Positions 46,915 to 55,829 of a DNA stretch of 59,703 bases are shown one piece after another. This stretch comes from a virus, in the IMG/VR virus record IMGVR_UViG_3300036770_004625, positions 1 to 59,703 of that record; one strand, written 5' to 3'. Every line of letters begins with the position of its first letter. Positions within the stretch are counted from its first letter, which is position 1. The position numbers and the translations under genes are program-made. Below the pieces are notes generated by a model. It made no database searches. It worked only from the letters and a program-made list of their open reading frames with translations, and had not been told where the DNA came from.

Positions 46915-47570
46915 ACTACAACGAACTTGTAACCAACATCCGTAATTACACCGAGGTAGACGCCAATGTCTTTTCCAACTCGGTGATCAACACCTTCATC
47001 ACGATGGCCGAAAATCGTATTCTTCGGGACATCGATTTGGATGTTTTTAAGCTTGAGGTGGCAGGGAGTTTGACAGCCAATAATAAGTTTTTGACTGCCC
47101 CAAGTGATATTCTGACCCATCGCTACATGATGCTAACCTCGGCAGGTGGAGATCAGATCTTTTTGGACTTTCGAGATACTTCTTTTATGAAGGAGTATTG
47201 GTCCGATGGCACGGATACTGGGATTCCTAAGTACTATTCTGTTTGGGATCAAAACACCTTTTATGTGGCGCCGACTCCGGCGGCCTCTTATGCTGTAGAG
47301 CTTGGGTATATCTATAGACCGGCCCAGCTTTCTTCAACCAACACGACCACCTGGGTAAGTATTAATGCCCCGGAGGCGCTGCTGTATGCTTGTTTAATAC
47401 AGGCGTACAGTTACACGAAAGGGCCACCAGATATGTTGGCCTATTTCAACAATGCCTACAAAGAGGCAATCCAAGGTCTTGGAATCGAGCAACAAGGCCG
47501 TCGTCGTCGTGACGAATACCGTGATGGTATGGCTCGCATATACGTGAAATCAGAAAGTCCAGGTCCATGA
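46911..47570 (+). CDS. Second gp4-like adaptor/neck protein, 219 aa
   Basis: Start overlaps the previous stop (ATGA). N-terminal YNELVTNIRNYTEVDANVFSN and FITMAENRILRDIDLDVFK are the helical part of phage adaptor proteins; FLTAPSDILTHRYMML, YIYRPAQLS and PEALLYACLIQAYSY follow. Similar in size to the first adaptor but divergent, so it may form a second ring in the neck. Confidence 0.7.
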   Translation: MNYNELVTNIRNYTEVDANVFSNSVINTFITMAENRILRDIDLDVFKLEVAGSLTANNKFLTAPSDILTHRYMMLTSAGGDQIFLDFRDTSFMKEYWSDGTDTGIPKYYSVWDQNTFYVAPTPAASYAVELGYIYRPAQLSSTNTTTWVSINAPEALLYACLIQAYSYTKGPPDMLAYFNNAYKEAIQGLGIEQQGRRRRDEYRDGMARIYVKSESPGP

Positions 47571-48271
47571 ATGGTGTTCCAAATTTAGAAGGCAAGAAAG
47601 TAGCAATAGTCGCAATGGGAAAGAGTCACGGTCAGTACATACTGGCCAGGACTCATTCGTTTGATTTTGATGAGGTATGGGCGATTAACTGCATGGCAGG
47701 GGTCATTTACCACGACCGGGTTTTTATGATGGACCCGGCCAGTCGGTTCTTGGACTCTGAGGATGCAGGCAGCCAGACGGGGATCATGTCCAAGGTGCTC
47801 AAGGAGCACAAAGGGCCGATTTACACGTGTGAGCTGGATTCTCGCTGTCCTGGGCTGGTGGAGTATCCCTTGGAAGAGGTGATGAACTCCTGCCGAACGG
47901 GGTACTTCAACAACACCGTGGCCTATGCGATTGGTTTTGCGATTGCAGCAAAAGTGGCGGAAATTCACCTCTACGGCATCGATTTTTCGTACAAGGGTTA
48001 TGTTCATTTTGCAGAGGCTGGGCGGGCAAACTGTGAGTTTTTGCTGTCCACGGCAATCTCGCGGGGTATCAAAATTGGAATCGCTCAGGAATCGTCCTTG
48101 TTGGACACCAATGAGCCGGTCCAGAGCAAGCTTTATGGTTACCACCGGCTGGCCGAGCCCCTTGTGGTTGGGCTGGAAAATGACCAGTTTGTGGCCAAAA
48201 AGTACTCTGAGGTTAAGGATTCTATCGAGCAAGCCCCTAACCTTCTCCCACCCGAAGCCCTGAGGACATAA
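47567..48271 (+). CDS. Rossmann-fold protein, DUF115/MptE-like, 234 aa
   Basis: Starts with KKVAIVAMGKSHGQYI, a nucleotide-binding-like strand-loop-helix, followed by VWAINCMAGVIYHDRVFMMDP, and later FNNTVAYAIGFAIAAKVAEIHLYGIDFSYKG in parts. The LYGIDF element is typical of DUF115 proteins, a family with methyl- or sugar-transfer roles in surface polymer synthesis. It may modify sugars or act as a virion enzyme. It lies between neck and tail genes and overlaps the previous stop. Confidence 0.6.
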   Translation: MNGVPNLEGKKVAIVAMGKSHGQYILARTHSFDFDEVWAINCMAGVIYHDRVFMMDPASRFLDSEDAGSQTGIMSKVLKEHKGPIYTCELDSRCPGLVEYPLEEVMNSCRTGYFNNTVAYAIGFAIAAKVAEIHLYGIDFSYKGYVHFAEAGRANCEFLLSTAISRGIKIGIAQESSLLDTNEPVQSKLYGYHRLAEPLVVGLENDQFVAKKYSEVKDSIEQAPNLLPPEALRT

Positions 48272-48273
48272 CT

Positions 48274-48561
48274 ATGCTTGATTTAAAATTTGGACAAATG
48301 CCCAATCCAATCGTCAAAACGAGTGACTTTGGGGGCCTTTCGTGCGAAGATCTATCGGAACTTTGTACTGATAAAATTATTGGTGTGGCCGAGAACGCTC
48401 CCCCGGCCATACGTGAGCAGGCGAAGTTTTTCCGGGAGCGCGTTCAAAGAACCGTCTTTGAATATCTGAAACAGGCAAAGCGGTCTGAAAGGGCCACTTG
48501 CATCCAAATTTGCGCTCAAGGCGGGGAGCAAGACGCCGCCAACCTCTTAAGGAGAGTCTAA
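48274..48561 (+). CDS. Small helical hypothetical protein, 95 aa
   Basis: Mostly helical. The segment APPAIREQAKFFRERVQRTVFEYL and a C-terminal CIQICAQGGEQDAANLL are its main features. Three cysteines. It has no own strong ribosome site apart from the coupling with the 234-aa gene. A tail assembly or chaperone role is possible from position. Confidence 0.55.
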   Translation: MLDLKFGQMPNPIVKTSDFGGLSCEDLSELCTDKIIGVAENAPPAIREQAKFFRERVQRTVFEYLKQAKRSERATCIQICAQGGEQDAANLLRRV

Positions 48562-48996
48562 ATGGCTTTTACCACAACTGTAATGCCCACGTCCTTTAAG
48601 CAACAAATCCTTCAGGGCGTCCACAACTTTGCAACCGGCGGTAATACTTTTAAGCTGGCCCTGTATGACAACAGTGCCTCGTTCACCGCTGCAACGACTG
48701 CCTACACCACGACCAACGAGGTGAGTGCTTCGGGTTCTTACACAGCTGGCGGCGGTACGCTGACCAAGCAGGGTGTGAGCACCAGCGGCACGACTGCCTT
48801 GACTGATTTCAGTGACCTGTCGTTTACGACTGCCACAATCACTGCTTATGGCGCGTTGATTTACAACGACACCGCCACTGGTGATCCTGCTGTTGCCGTG
48901 TTGAACTTCGGTGGTGCAAAGACCTCTACTGCTGGTACTTTTACCATCGTCTTCCCCGCTGCTACGGCTACTGGGGCGATTATCCGTATCGCTTAA
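48562..48996 (+). CDS. Beta-rich structural protein, 144 aa
   Basis: Rich in Thr, Ala and Gly, beta throughout. The pattern FKQQILQGVHNFATGGNTFKLALYDNSASF in parts, then TTNEVSASGSYTAGG and VLNFGG, is one I recognise from conserved phage structural proteins next to fibre genes. The exact location in the virion is unknown. AAGGAGAGTC site. Confidence 0.65.
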   Translation: MAFTTTVMPTSFKQQILQGVHNFATGGNTFKLALYDNSASFTAATTAYTTTNEVSASGSYTAGGGTLTKQGVSTSGTTALTDFSDLSFTTATITAYGALIYNDTATGDPAVAVLNFGGAKTSTAGTFTIVFPAATATGAIIRIA

Positions 48997-49007
48997 GGAA
49001 TGATTAA

Positions 49008-50162
49008 GTGGCGACCTACTCCGGTTGGGGAAGTGGCCCATGGGGCGAGGTCCCTTGGGGTCAGGACGTCACCATTGTTCCGCTGGGTGGATGGGGCTAT
49101 GACGCCTGGGGGTCGAATGGTTGGGGCCAAGGAAGCGCTGGTGTTCAAGGCACCGGCGCTATTGGCACCGTCACGGTTCAAACCCAGCAAAATGCCCTTG
49201 TCAATGTTGATGGAGTACAGGGAACCGGCCAGGTTGGAGCAGTTCAGGTCTTCGCCGGTGCAGACGTACTTGTTACCGGAGTATCGGGAACAGGCTTTAT
49301 TGGGCAGGCCCAAGTCACAGGCACAGCTGTTGTATCGGTTGACGGGGTGGCAGGCACCGGCGCCATTGGCACCGTTGCCGTATCGGCTTCGGTGGATGTC
49401 CTTGTCATTGGAGTCTCGGCGACAGGATTCATTGGTCAAGCTGCCGCCATTGCCAGCATTGCTGTGCCCGTCACCGGGGTCCAGGGTGCTGGATTCGTCG
49501 GAGACGTCGCAGTCACAGGAAGTGCAGTCGTCCCCGTCGTCGGAGTCGCAGGTAGCGGTGCTATTGGGGCCGTTGCCGTCTCTGGTGGGGCAAGTGTCCT
49601 CGTTACCGGAGTCTCAGCCACAGGATTCATCGGACAAACCGCCCAAACCGGATCAGCCGTTGTCCCAGTCACCGGGGTGGAAGGTAGTGGTGCCGTCGGT
49701 GATGTGGCAGTCCAGGCCGCAGCTATTGTTGCGGTCACGGGTGTCCAGGGAACTGGGGCAATTGGCCAAACGGTTCAGACTGGAACAGCCGTTGTCCCTG
49801 TTACCGGGGTTCAGGGTAATGGGCAGGTTGGCGATGTCGTCGTCATACAAAGTGCGGTTGTTAATGTCACGGGAGTGCAGGGCACTGGCTTTATTGGTCA
49901 GGCGGTTGCCAGCATCCCTGTCACGGTCAATGTCACTGGAGTCGGGGCTACTGGAGCAGTCAGCCCGGTCACGGTGCAGGGTGGCTCGATCATCCCAGTC
50001 ACTGGGGTCAGCGCCACTGGAGCGGTTGGCTCGGTCACAATTTGGACAACTATTAATGACAATCAGGTGCCTAACTGGCAAAATGTTAATGATTCACAGG
50101 CCGGTGGCTGGGTGGTTGTCAACGATTCACAGACCGGAACTTGGGTTCCGATAGCGGCATAA
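49008..50162 (+). CDS. Repetitive tail or fibre protein with 14 solenoid repeats, 384 aa
   Basis: GTG 49008 has AAGGAA upstream. The first 42 residues are Trp/Gly-rich (GWGSGPWGEVPWGQ). Residues about 45-345 are 14 tandem units of 22 residues with consensus GVxGTGxIGxVxV plus a variable strand, probably stacking as a beta solenoid. The C-terminus has three NDSQxGxWVxV-like units. Another frame (49000-50154) is also open over the whole length because the DNA repeat has no stops. Repeats of the same type occur in the 250-aa and 124-aa proteins. Likely a fibre shaft. Confidence 0.7.
   Translation: MATYSGWGSGPWGEVPWGQDVTIVPLGGWGYDAWGSNGWGQGSAGVQGTGAIGTVTVQTQQNALVNVDGVQGTGQVGAVQVFAGADVLVTGVSGTGFIGQAQVTGTAVVSVDGVAGTGAIGTVAVSASVDVLVIGVSATGFIGQAAAIASIAVPVTGVQGAGFVGDVAVTGSAVVPVVGVAGSGAIGAVAVSGGASVLVTGVSATGFIGQTAQTGSAVVPVTGVEGSGAVGDVAVQAAAIVAVTGVQGTGAIGQTVQTGTAVVPVTGVQGNGQVGDVVVIQSAVVNVTGVQGTGFIGQAVASIPVTVNVTGVGATGAVSPVTVQGGSIIPVTGVSATGAVGSVTIWTTINDNQVPNWQNVNDSQAGGWVVVNDSQTGTWVPIAA
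49137..50045 (+). repeat. 66-bp tandem coding repeats
   Basis: Fourteen units of 66 bp in frame with the 384-aa protein; cores such as GTCACCGGGGT and GGCACTGG recur. The units differ by third-position changes more than by amino acids, so the protein repeat is under selection. Confidence 0.8.
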
Positions 50163-50172
50163 AGGAAAAGTC

Positions 50173-51081
50173 ATGGCAAGCACTTACTCTGATCTTAAAA
50201 TTGAGCTCATAGCGACCGGTGAGCAATCCGGTACTTGGGGCACCACCACCAACAACAATCTAGGCGTTGCCATCGAGCAGGCCATCGTTGGAAAAGCAGA
50301 CGTCACGGTCTCAAGCACCTCGGTTACGCTGACCCTGACAGACTCAAACGCTCTGCAAGATGCACGAGCCCTCTACCTAAACCTTAGTGGAACCCCCGGT
50401 GGTGCAGCGACACTCAACGTGCCTGCCATCGAGAAGAACTACATCGTTAAAAACGGCACCAACCAAGTCGTTACGATCAAGGTTGCAGCCCAGACTGGCG
50501 TTGTGGTCCCGGTTGGCAAGACGGTTCTGGTCTACAACAACGGTACGGACGTCGTAACAGCGGTTGACCACATTCCCTCTCTGACGCTTGGTGCAGCCCT
50601 TCCTGTGGCTTCTGGTGGTACGGGGGCTACGACTTCAACGGGTAGCGGAGCGGTGGTTCTTGCTGTTTCTCCCAGTCTTACGACTCCTGCCCTTGGCACC
50701 CCGACAGCGGGTGTGTTGAGTTCTTGTACGGTTGACGGCACGGATGCGGTTGGCTTTAGAAACACCCCGGTCAACTCCCAATCGACGGCTTACACGGCTG
50801 TTCTGGCGGATGCTGGCAAGACAATTTACCACCCTGCTTCGGACGCAAACGACCGGACGTTCACGATCCCGGCTAACTCAAGTGTGGCTTACGCAGTGGG
50901 CACAGTTCTGACCTTTGTAAACCTTTCAGCAAACGATCTGACGATTGCAATCACAGACGACACCATGTACTTGGCGGGTGATGGGGCTACAGGCTCTCGA
51001 ACACTTGCAGAATATGGCATCGCCTCTGCGGTTAAACTTGCAAGCACGACGTGGCTGATCTCGGGAAATAACTTGACATGA
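50173..51081 (+). CDS. Tail fibre-like protein, 302 aa
   Basis: Starts YSDLKIELIATGEQSGTWG, then TTTNNNLGVAIEQAI, a start common in phage fibre proteins that anchor on the tail. The middle has LPVASGGTGATTSTG and TPALGTPTAGVLSS, a linker seen in collar or fibre proteins of many environmental phages. The C-terminus is beta-rich. It overlaps the poly-glycine adhesin as ATGA, so both probably belong to one fibre. Confidence 0.75.
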   Translation: MASTYSDLKIELIATGEQSGTWGTTTNNNLGVAIEQAIVGKADVTVSSTSVTLTLTDSNALQDARALYLNLSGTPGGAATLNVPAIEKNYIVKNGTNQVVTIKVAAQTGVVVPVGKTVLVYNNGTDVVTAVDHIPSLTLGAALPVASGGTGATTSTGSGAVVLAVSPSLTTPALGTPTAGVLSSCTVDGTDAVGFRNTPVNSQSTAYTAVLADAGKTIYHPASDANDRTFTIPANSSVAYAVGTVLTFVNLSANDLTIAITDDTMYLAGDGATGSRTLAEYGIASAVKLASTTWLISGNNLT

Positions 51082-54000
51082 CCGGAATCCTTCAGATTCT
51101 TTTTGCGGCTTACGCTGGCAAAGAAACTATTCGTGCTGACTTCCTTGTTATCGCTGGTGGCGGGGGTGGTGGTATAGATGCTGGCGGTGGCGGCGGTGCT
51201 GGAGGATATAGAGAATTTACTGCTCAAACTTTAGATGTTGGGACGGCCTACACCGTCACAGTTGGCGCTGGCGGTGGTGGGTCTACTAACGGGGCCGCAA
51301 AAGGTGTGAATGGTAGCAACTCTGTTTTTTCAACAATTACTTCTACTGGTGGCGGCGGTGGCGGTTCTGTTTCTAGTAGAGCAGGTGCCGTTGGTGGTTC
51401 AGGTGGTGGTGGTTCTGTTGATACCGCTGGAGGGGCTGGCACAGGCTCAGAAGGATCTGCCGGTGGAATAGGTGGCACCGATGGGGTAACTAATTCAGTC
51501 GGTGGTGGTGGTGGTGGGGCAAGCGCCGTTGGTGCGGCTGGTGTATTTAATGTTGAAGGTGGTGATGGCGGTGCTGGTACTACTTCAAATATTACTGGAA
51601 CTTCTGTACCAAGGGCTGGCGGTGGTGGTGGCAGTTCTCAAGATGGTGCTATAGCGGGTGCAGGCGAAGGTGGTGCGGGCGGTGGCGGTGATGGTAGTGT
51701 TAGTACAGCGAATGGAAGTCCTGGTTCCGCAAACACAGGTGGTGGTGGCGGTGGCGGCGGTGCTAATGTTAGTACAGGTGGCAACGGCGGCTCTGGTGTT
51801 GTCATCATCAAAATCCCATCTTCGCATTTCGCTTCGTTCTCATCGGGCGTAACTTCTACGCTTTCCACATCTGTCCCCGGATACAACGTATACACAGTCA
51901 CTGCGACTTCAACTACATCTGAGACCGTTACTTTCCTTGCTGGCGCACCGATTACTGAGGTGCTTGTGGTGGCTGGTGGTGGTGGCGGTGGTACAAATCT
52001 TGGAGGCGGTGGCGGTGCTGGTGGCTATCGGTCAAGCACAGCACAAACTGTTGAATTTGGAACCGCTTACACAGTTACGGTTGGTGCCGGTGGCGCAGCG
52101 GGAACTGGAACAACTGGTACTGCTGTTCAAGGAACAAATGGTGGCAACTCTGTTTTTTCTACCATTACTTCTAACGGAGGTGGTGGAGGTGGTGGTGGCA
52201 GTTCGACCGGTCAAGTAGGTAAAGATGGTGGGTCAGGGGGTGGGGCTGGATATTCTGCTCCAAACGCAACCGCTAATGGCGGGTCTGGAAACACACCAAA
52301 CACAAGTCCATCTCAAGGAAATAATGGCGGTATAGGAAGATGGACTGTCGGAGGTGTTGCCGCTGGTGGAGGTGGTGGTGGCGCTGGTGCAGTAGGGGCT
52401 GACTCAACTGCTGGCTCAACTGGAAATGGTGGCGCAGGTGGCGCAGGAACGGCATCATCAATTACAGGGTCATCTGTCACTAGAGCGGGTGGCGGGGGTG
52501 GCGCTGGGCTTCAATCAAATGGTTCTGGCGGTTCTGGTGGCGGTGGGAATGGTGGTGGTGTAAACGCTGGAACAGTAAATACTGGTGGTGGTGGAGGTGG
52601 TGGAGCCGCCTCACCAAGTGAAAATGGCGGCGCAGGCGGTTCAGGCATCGTCATCATCAAAGTGCCTGACAACGTAACTGCGACATTCTCTGGTGGCGTA
52701 ACTTCCAGCCTCTCGACTTCTGTCAGCGGGTTCAATATTTACTCGGTGACTGCAACATCCACGACCAGTGAGACTGTGACATTTGCCCGTGTGGTGCCGA
52801 TTACCGACTTGCTTGTTGTAGCAGGCGGAGGCGGAGGTGGTGGATACTCTGGTGGCGGTGGCGGTGCAGGAGGCTATCGAACATCTACAACCACTACTTT
52901 AAATATAGGAACTGCGTATACCGTAACCGTCGGAGGCGGCGGTGTAGGCGGTAAATTTGCAACAACAACGGTAGCCACGAACGGAAACAACTCTGTATTT
53001 AGTGCGATTACTTCTGCTGGCGGTGGCGCTGGTGGAACAATTAGCCTTGCAAATGACGGTTCAAACGGTGGTTCTGGTGGTGGCGCAAGAGGTTCTACCG
53101 TTACTGGATATTCAGGCGGTACAGGTAATACGCCTTCTACAAGCCCTTCACAAGGTAATAACGGCGCTGGAAATAATACTTCATCCCCATATAACGGTGG
53201 AGGTGGAGGTGGCTCAGGTGGTGCGGCATCTTCTGGAAACCCATCAAACGGTGGCGCTGGAACTGCAAACTCAATTACTGGCTCATCAGTAACTTACGCT
53301 GGCGGTGGTGGTTCAGGTGTTCGTGCTGGCGGTACTGCTGGCACGGGTGCTGGCGGTGGTGGAAATGGCGGTGTTGGTGCAGATGTGCAAAATGGTGGCA
53401 ATGGAACTGCCAACACTGGCGGCGGTGGTGGTGGCGGTGATGACGGAAATAACACAAGTGGCGGCACCGGCGGCTCAGGCATCGTTATTTTCAAAGTCCC
53501 CGCTATCTTCACAGCGACATTCTCTGGCGGGGTAACGTACACACAGACCAACGATGCGGCTGGTAACTCGGTTTATCAAGTCACTGCAACATCCACAACT
53601 TCTGAAACGGTCACGTTCTCCGAGACCCCGACAACTTTCGCCCTTGACTACTTGGTGATTGCGGGTGGTGGTGGAGGTGGTTCTAACTTTGGCAATCAAT
53701 CTGGCGGTGGAGGCGCTGGTGGGTACCGTGAATTAACATCCCAGTCGCTTTTGGTCGGATCTTCACACACGATTACTGTTGGCGGTGGCGGTGCGGCTGG
53801 ATCATCTTCAATAGGTGCTCAAGGTAGTTCTTCAGTATTTAGCATTGTCACTTCCACTGGCGGTGGTTATGGTGGAATCAGAGCAGTTTCTGGTGGTTCT
53901 GGTGGCTCAGGTGGCGGTGGTGGGGATAATGGAGGTGCTGGCGCATCTGGCGCATCAGGACAAGGAAACAATGGTGGTACTGGAGCATCTCCAGCAGGTA

Positions 54001-55232
54001 ACGGTGCTGGAGGTGGTGGTGGCGCTAATGCTGTTGGTAATAATGGCTCTGGTATAAATGGTGGTGCTGGTGGTGCTGGCACTGCTTCATCCATAACAGG
54101 TTCATCTGTTACAAGAGCAGGGGGCGGTGGAGGAGCGGCATCAACTTCTGGCACGGCTGGCGCAGGGGGCAATGGTGGTGGTGGTACTGGTGGTGTAAAT
54201 GCCGCATCTTCAGGAACAGCGGCTTCAGTTAACACAGGTGGGGGTGGAGGTGGCGGTGCTTATAACGGATCTACTACAGCAGGTGGCAACGGCGGATCAG
54301 GCATCGTTATCCTGAAAGTCCCAAGCACCATCGGTGCGGTGTTCTCATCTGGAGTCACTTCGTCTCTGTCTACTGCTGTCTCGGGCTTTAACGTCTACTC
54401 TGTTACTGCGACATCGACAACGAGCGAGACCGTGGCGTTCTACCCAGCCTTTTCTGCCGACTACCTTGTGATTGCAGGGGGTGCGGGGGGTGGAGGTGCA
54501 TCAAGCACCACAAATGGAGGAGGTGGTGGTGGAGGTGCTGGTGGATACAGAGAGTTTTCTGCTCAGACCCTTATTAAAGGAACTGCTTATACCGTAACGG
54601 TTGGTGGCGGTGGAACGGGTAGTAGTCCTACTGGGACTGCGGGAAGCAACTCCGTATTTAATACGATAACTTCTGCGGGTGGTGGTGGCGGTGGCGCTGC
54701 GTCCGCTAGTGGCGTAAACGGAGGTTCTGGTGGTGGAGGCGGCGCTCAAGGCGTTTTTTCTCCAACATCTGGCGGAACAGGAAATACCCCAACCCAATCT
54801 CCGTCACAAGGAAACAACGGCGGCGGGTCAACTGCTACAACCAATGGTGGTGGAGGTGGCGGCGGCGGCGCTGGTGGGGCGGGTAGTGCTACTAGCACGG
54901 GAACAGGAGGTGCTGGAGGTGCGGGAACTCCCTCATCTATTACTGGTTCAAGCGTCACAAGAGCCGCTGGTGGAAATGGTGGTAATGGTTCTGGAGGAAC
55001 TAACGGTGCGACTGGAAGCGCAAACACAGGCGATGGCGGCGGCGGCGGAAACCAAGCAAGCGGTCAGGGTGGTAACGGAGGTTCAGGCGTGGTCATCATT
55101 AAAGTCCCGTCATCCGTGACTGCTTCCTTCTCAGGCGGGGTTACTTCGTCACTTTCAACTGCTGTTTCTGGGTTTAATATCTACACTGTAACGGCAACTT
55201 CAACCACGTCGGAAACCGTGGTCTTTTCATAA
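51078..55232 (+). CDS. Poly-glycine adhesin with five tandem modules, 1384 aa
   Basis: Almost all is glycine-rich, in five modules of about 250-285 residues. Each has LVIAGGGGGG at the start, GGYR, TAYTVTVGAGG, NSVFSTITS, many GGG runs, SSITGSSVTRAGGGGG, GNGGSGVVIIKVP and VTATSTTSETVTF at the end. Short GGG runs with spaced hydrophobic residues suggest packed polyglycine II helices, as in the Gp38 adhesin at the T-even S16 fibre tip. So this is probably the receptor-binding part. There is no signal peptide or membrane span. Confidence 0.8.
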   Translation: MTGILQILFAAYAGKETIRADFLVIAGGGGGGIDAGGGGGAGGYREFTAQTLDVGTAYTVTVGAGGGGSTNGAAKGVNGSNSVFSTITSTGGGGGGSVSSRAGAVGGSGGGGSVDTAGGAGTGSEGSAGGIGGTDGVTNSVGGGGGGASAVGAAGVFNVEGGDGGAGTTSNITGTSVPRAGGGGGSSQDGAIAGAGEGGAGGGGDGSVSTANGSPGSANTGGGGGGGGANVSTGGNGGSGVVIIKIPSSHFASFSSGVTSTLSTSVPGYNVYTVTATSTTSETVTFLAGAPITEVLVVAGGGGGGTNLGGGGGAGGYRSSTAQTVEFGTAYTVTVGAGGAAGTGTTGTAVQGTNGGNSVFSTITSNGGGGGGGGSSTGQVGKDGGSGGGAGYSAPNATANGGSGNTPNTSPSQGNNGGIGRWTVGGVAAGGGGGGAGAVGADSTAGSTGNGGAGGAGTASSITGSSVTRAGGGGGAGLQSNGSGGSGGGGNGGGVNAGTVNTGGGGGGGAASPSENGGAGGSGIVIIKVPDNVTATFSGGVTSSLSTSVSGFNIYSVTATSTTSETVTFARVVPITDLLVVAGGGGGGGYSGGGGGAGGYRTSTTTTLNIGTAYTVTVGGGGVGGKFATTTVATNGNNSVFSAITSAGGGAGGTISLANDGSNGGSGGGARGSTVTGYSGGTGNTPSTSPSQGNNGAGNNTSSPYNGGGGGGSGGAASSGNPSNGGAGTANSITGSSVTYAGGGGSGVRAGGTAGTGAGGGGNGGVGADVQNGGNGTANTGGGGGGGDDGNNTSGGTGGSGIVIFKVPAIFTATFSGGVTYTQTNDAAGNSVYQVTATSTTSETVTFSETPTTFALDYLVIAGGGGGGSNFGNQSGGGGAGGYRELTSQSLLVGSSHTITVGGGGAAGSSSIGAQGSSSVFSIVTSTGGGYGGIRAVSGGSGGSGGGGGDNGGAGASGASGQGNNGGTGASPAGNGAGGGGGANAVGNNGSGINGGAGGAGTASSITGSSVTRAGGGGGAASTSGTAGAGGNGGGGTGGVNAASSGTAASVNTGGGGGGGAYNGSTTAGGNGGSGIVILKVPSTIGAVFSSGVTSSLSTAVSGFNVYSVTATSTTSETVAFYPAFSADYLVIAGGAGGGGASSTTNGGGGGGGAGGYREFSAQTLIKGTAYTVTVGGGGTGSSPTGTAGSNSVFNTITSAGGGGGGAASASGVNGGSGGGGGAQGVFSPTSGGTGNTPTQSPSQGNNGGGSTATTNGGGGGGGGAGGAGSATSTGTGGAGGAGTPSSITGSSVTRAAGGNGGNGSGGTNGATGSANTGDGGGGGNQASGQGGNGGSGVVIIKVPSSVTASFSGGVTSSLSTAVSGFNIYTVTATSTTSETVVFS
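51138..55232 (+). repeat. Five tandem adhesin modules
   Basis: Module starts are near 51138, 51950, 52800, 53645 and 54460, with lengths of about 770-850 bp. The framework parts (VVIIK, TATSTTSETV) are well kept and the glycine loops vary. Confidence 0.8.
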
Positions 55233-55242
55233 GGAGATTTAG

Positions 55243-55623
55243 ATGGCGCACTTTGCGAAGTTAGATGCAAACAACGTCGTGACCTTTGTCACGGTAGGAC
55301 GGCAGGAAGATGACGGTCAAGAAGCCGCTCTGACTGCTCGGACGGGGGATGTTTACAAGCAGACCTCATACAACACCCGTGGCGGTGTCCATGTTTTGGG
55401 AGGCACACCTCTGCGTAAGAACTACGCCGGTCTGGGCTACACCTACGACGCTGCTCGGGACGCCTTCATTCCCCCCAAGCCATACAACTCTTGGGTGCTC
55501 AACGAAACAACCTGCCTGTGGGATGCTCCTGTTGCAATGCCTGCTGATGCTGGTACGGGTGAGCCCCCGAAGCGTTACACATGGGATGAAGAGGCCGTTA
55601 ACTGGGTAGAGGTGACTGAGTGA
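55243..55623 (+). CDS. Tail fibre-associated protein, 126 aa
   Basis: Starts AHFAKLDANNVVTFVTVG and contains TGDVYKQTSYNTRGGVHVLGG, RKNYAGLGYTYDAARDAFIPP, and PYNSWVLNETTCLWDAP in pieces. These elements recur in proteins beside the fibre genes of many marine and freshwater phages. The exact role is unknown. An AAGGAGATTTAG site, overlapping the next start (GTGA). Confidence 0.7.
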   Translation: MAHFAKLDANNVVTFVTVGRQEDDGQEAALTARTGDVYKQTSYNTRGGVHVLGGTPLRKNYAGLGYTYDAARDAFIPPKPYNSWVLNETTCLWDAPVAMPADAGTGEPPKRYTWDEEAVNWVEVTE

Positions 55624-55817
55624 AACTTATTCGACTGACGAACGCATTTAAAGGCCGTATCGGCGAGGGCTTGATCCTGAACACCGATCTCATTGCATCA
55701 TTCTTTGAGCATACCCAAGAAGACGGAACCAAGGTCACTGTGGCCTTTGGCATGAACGGCAACTCTTGGGAGGTCTCCGAGTCAGTCGACGAGATCATGC
55801 AGCAAATCAAAGAGTAA
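55620..55817 (+). CDS. Small hypothetical protein, 65 aa
   Basis: GTG start at 55620 overlaps the previous stop. The protein is alpha/beta (LIRLTNAFKGRIGEGLILN, VTVAFGMNGNSWEVSESVDEIMQQI in parts). The pattern looks like a small fold in which a strand hairpin packs against one helix. The function is unknown. Confidence 0.6.
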   Translation: MKLIRLTNAFKGRIGEGLILNTDLIASFFEHTQEDGTKVTVAFGMNGNSWEVSESVDEIMQQIKE

Positions 55818-55829
55818 AAGTGAGGAGTA

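Noticed and set aside
49000-50154. 384-codon ORF in another frame over the repetitive fibre gene
   Set aside because: It is Ser/Pro/Leu-rich low complexity caused by the repeat; the 49008 frame has the Trp/Gly start, solenoid repeats and good neighbours.
51248-55027. Many minus-strand Pro-rich ORFs opposite the adhesin
   Set aside because: They are complements of GGN codons, which give Pro and Thr runs, and have no start signals.
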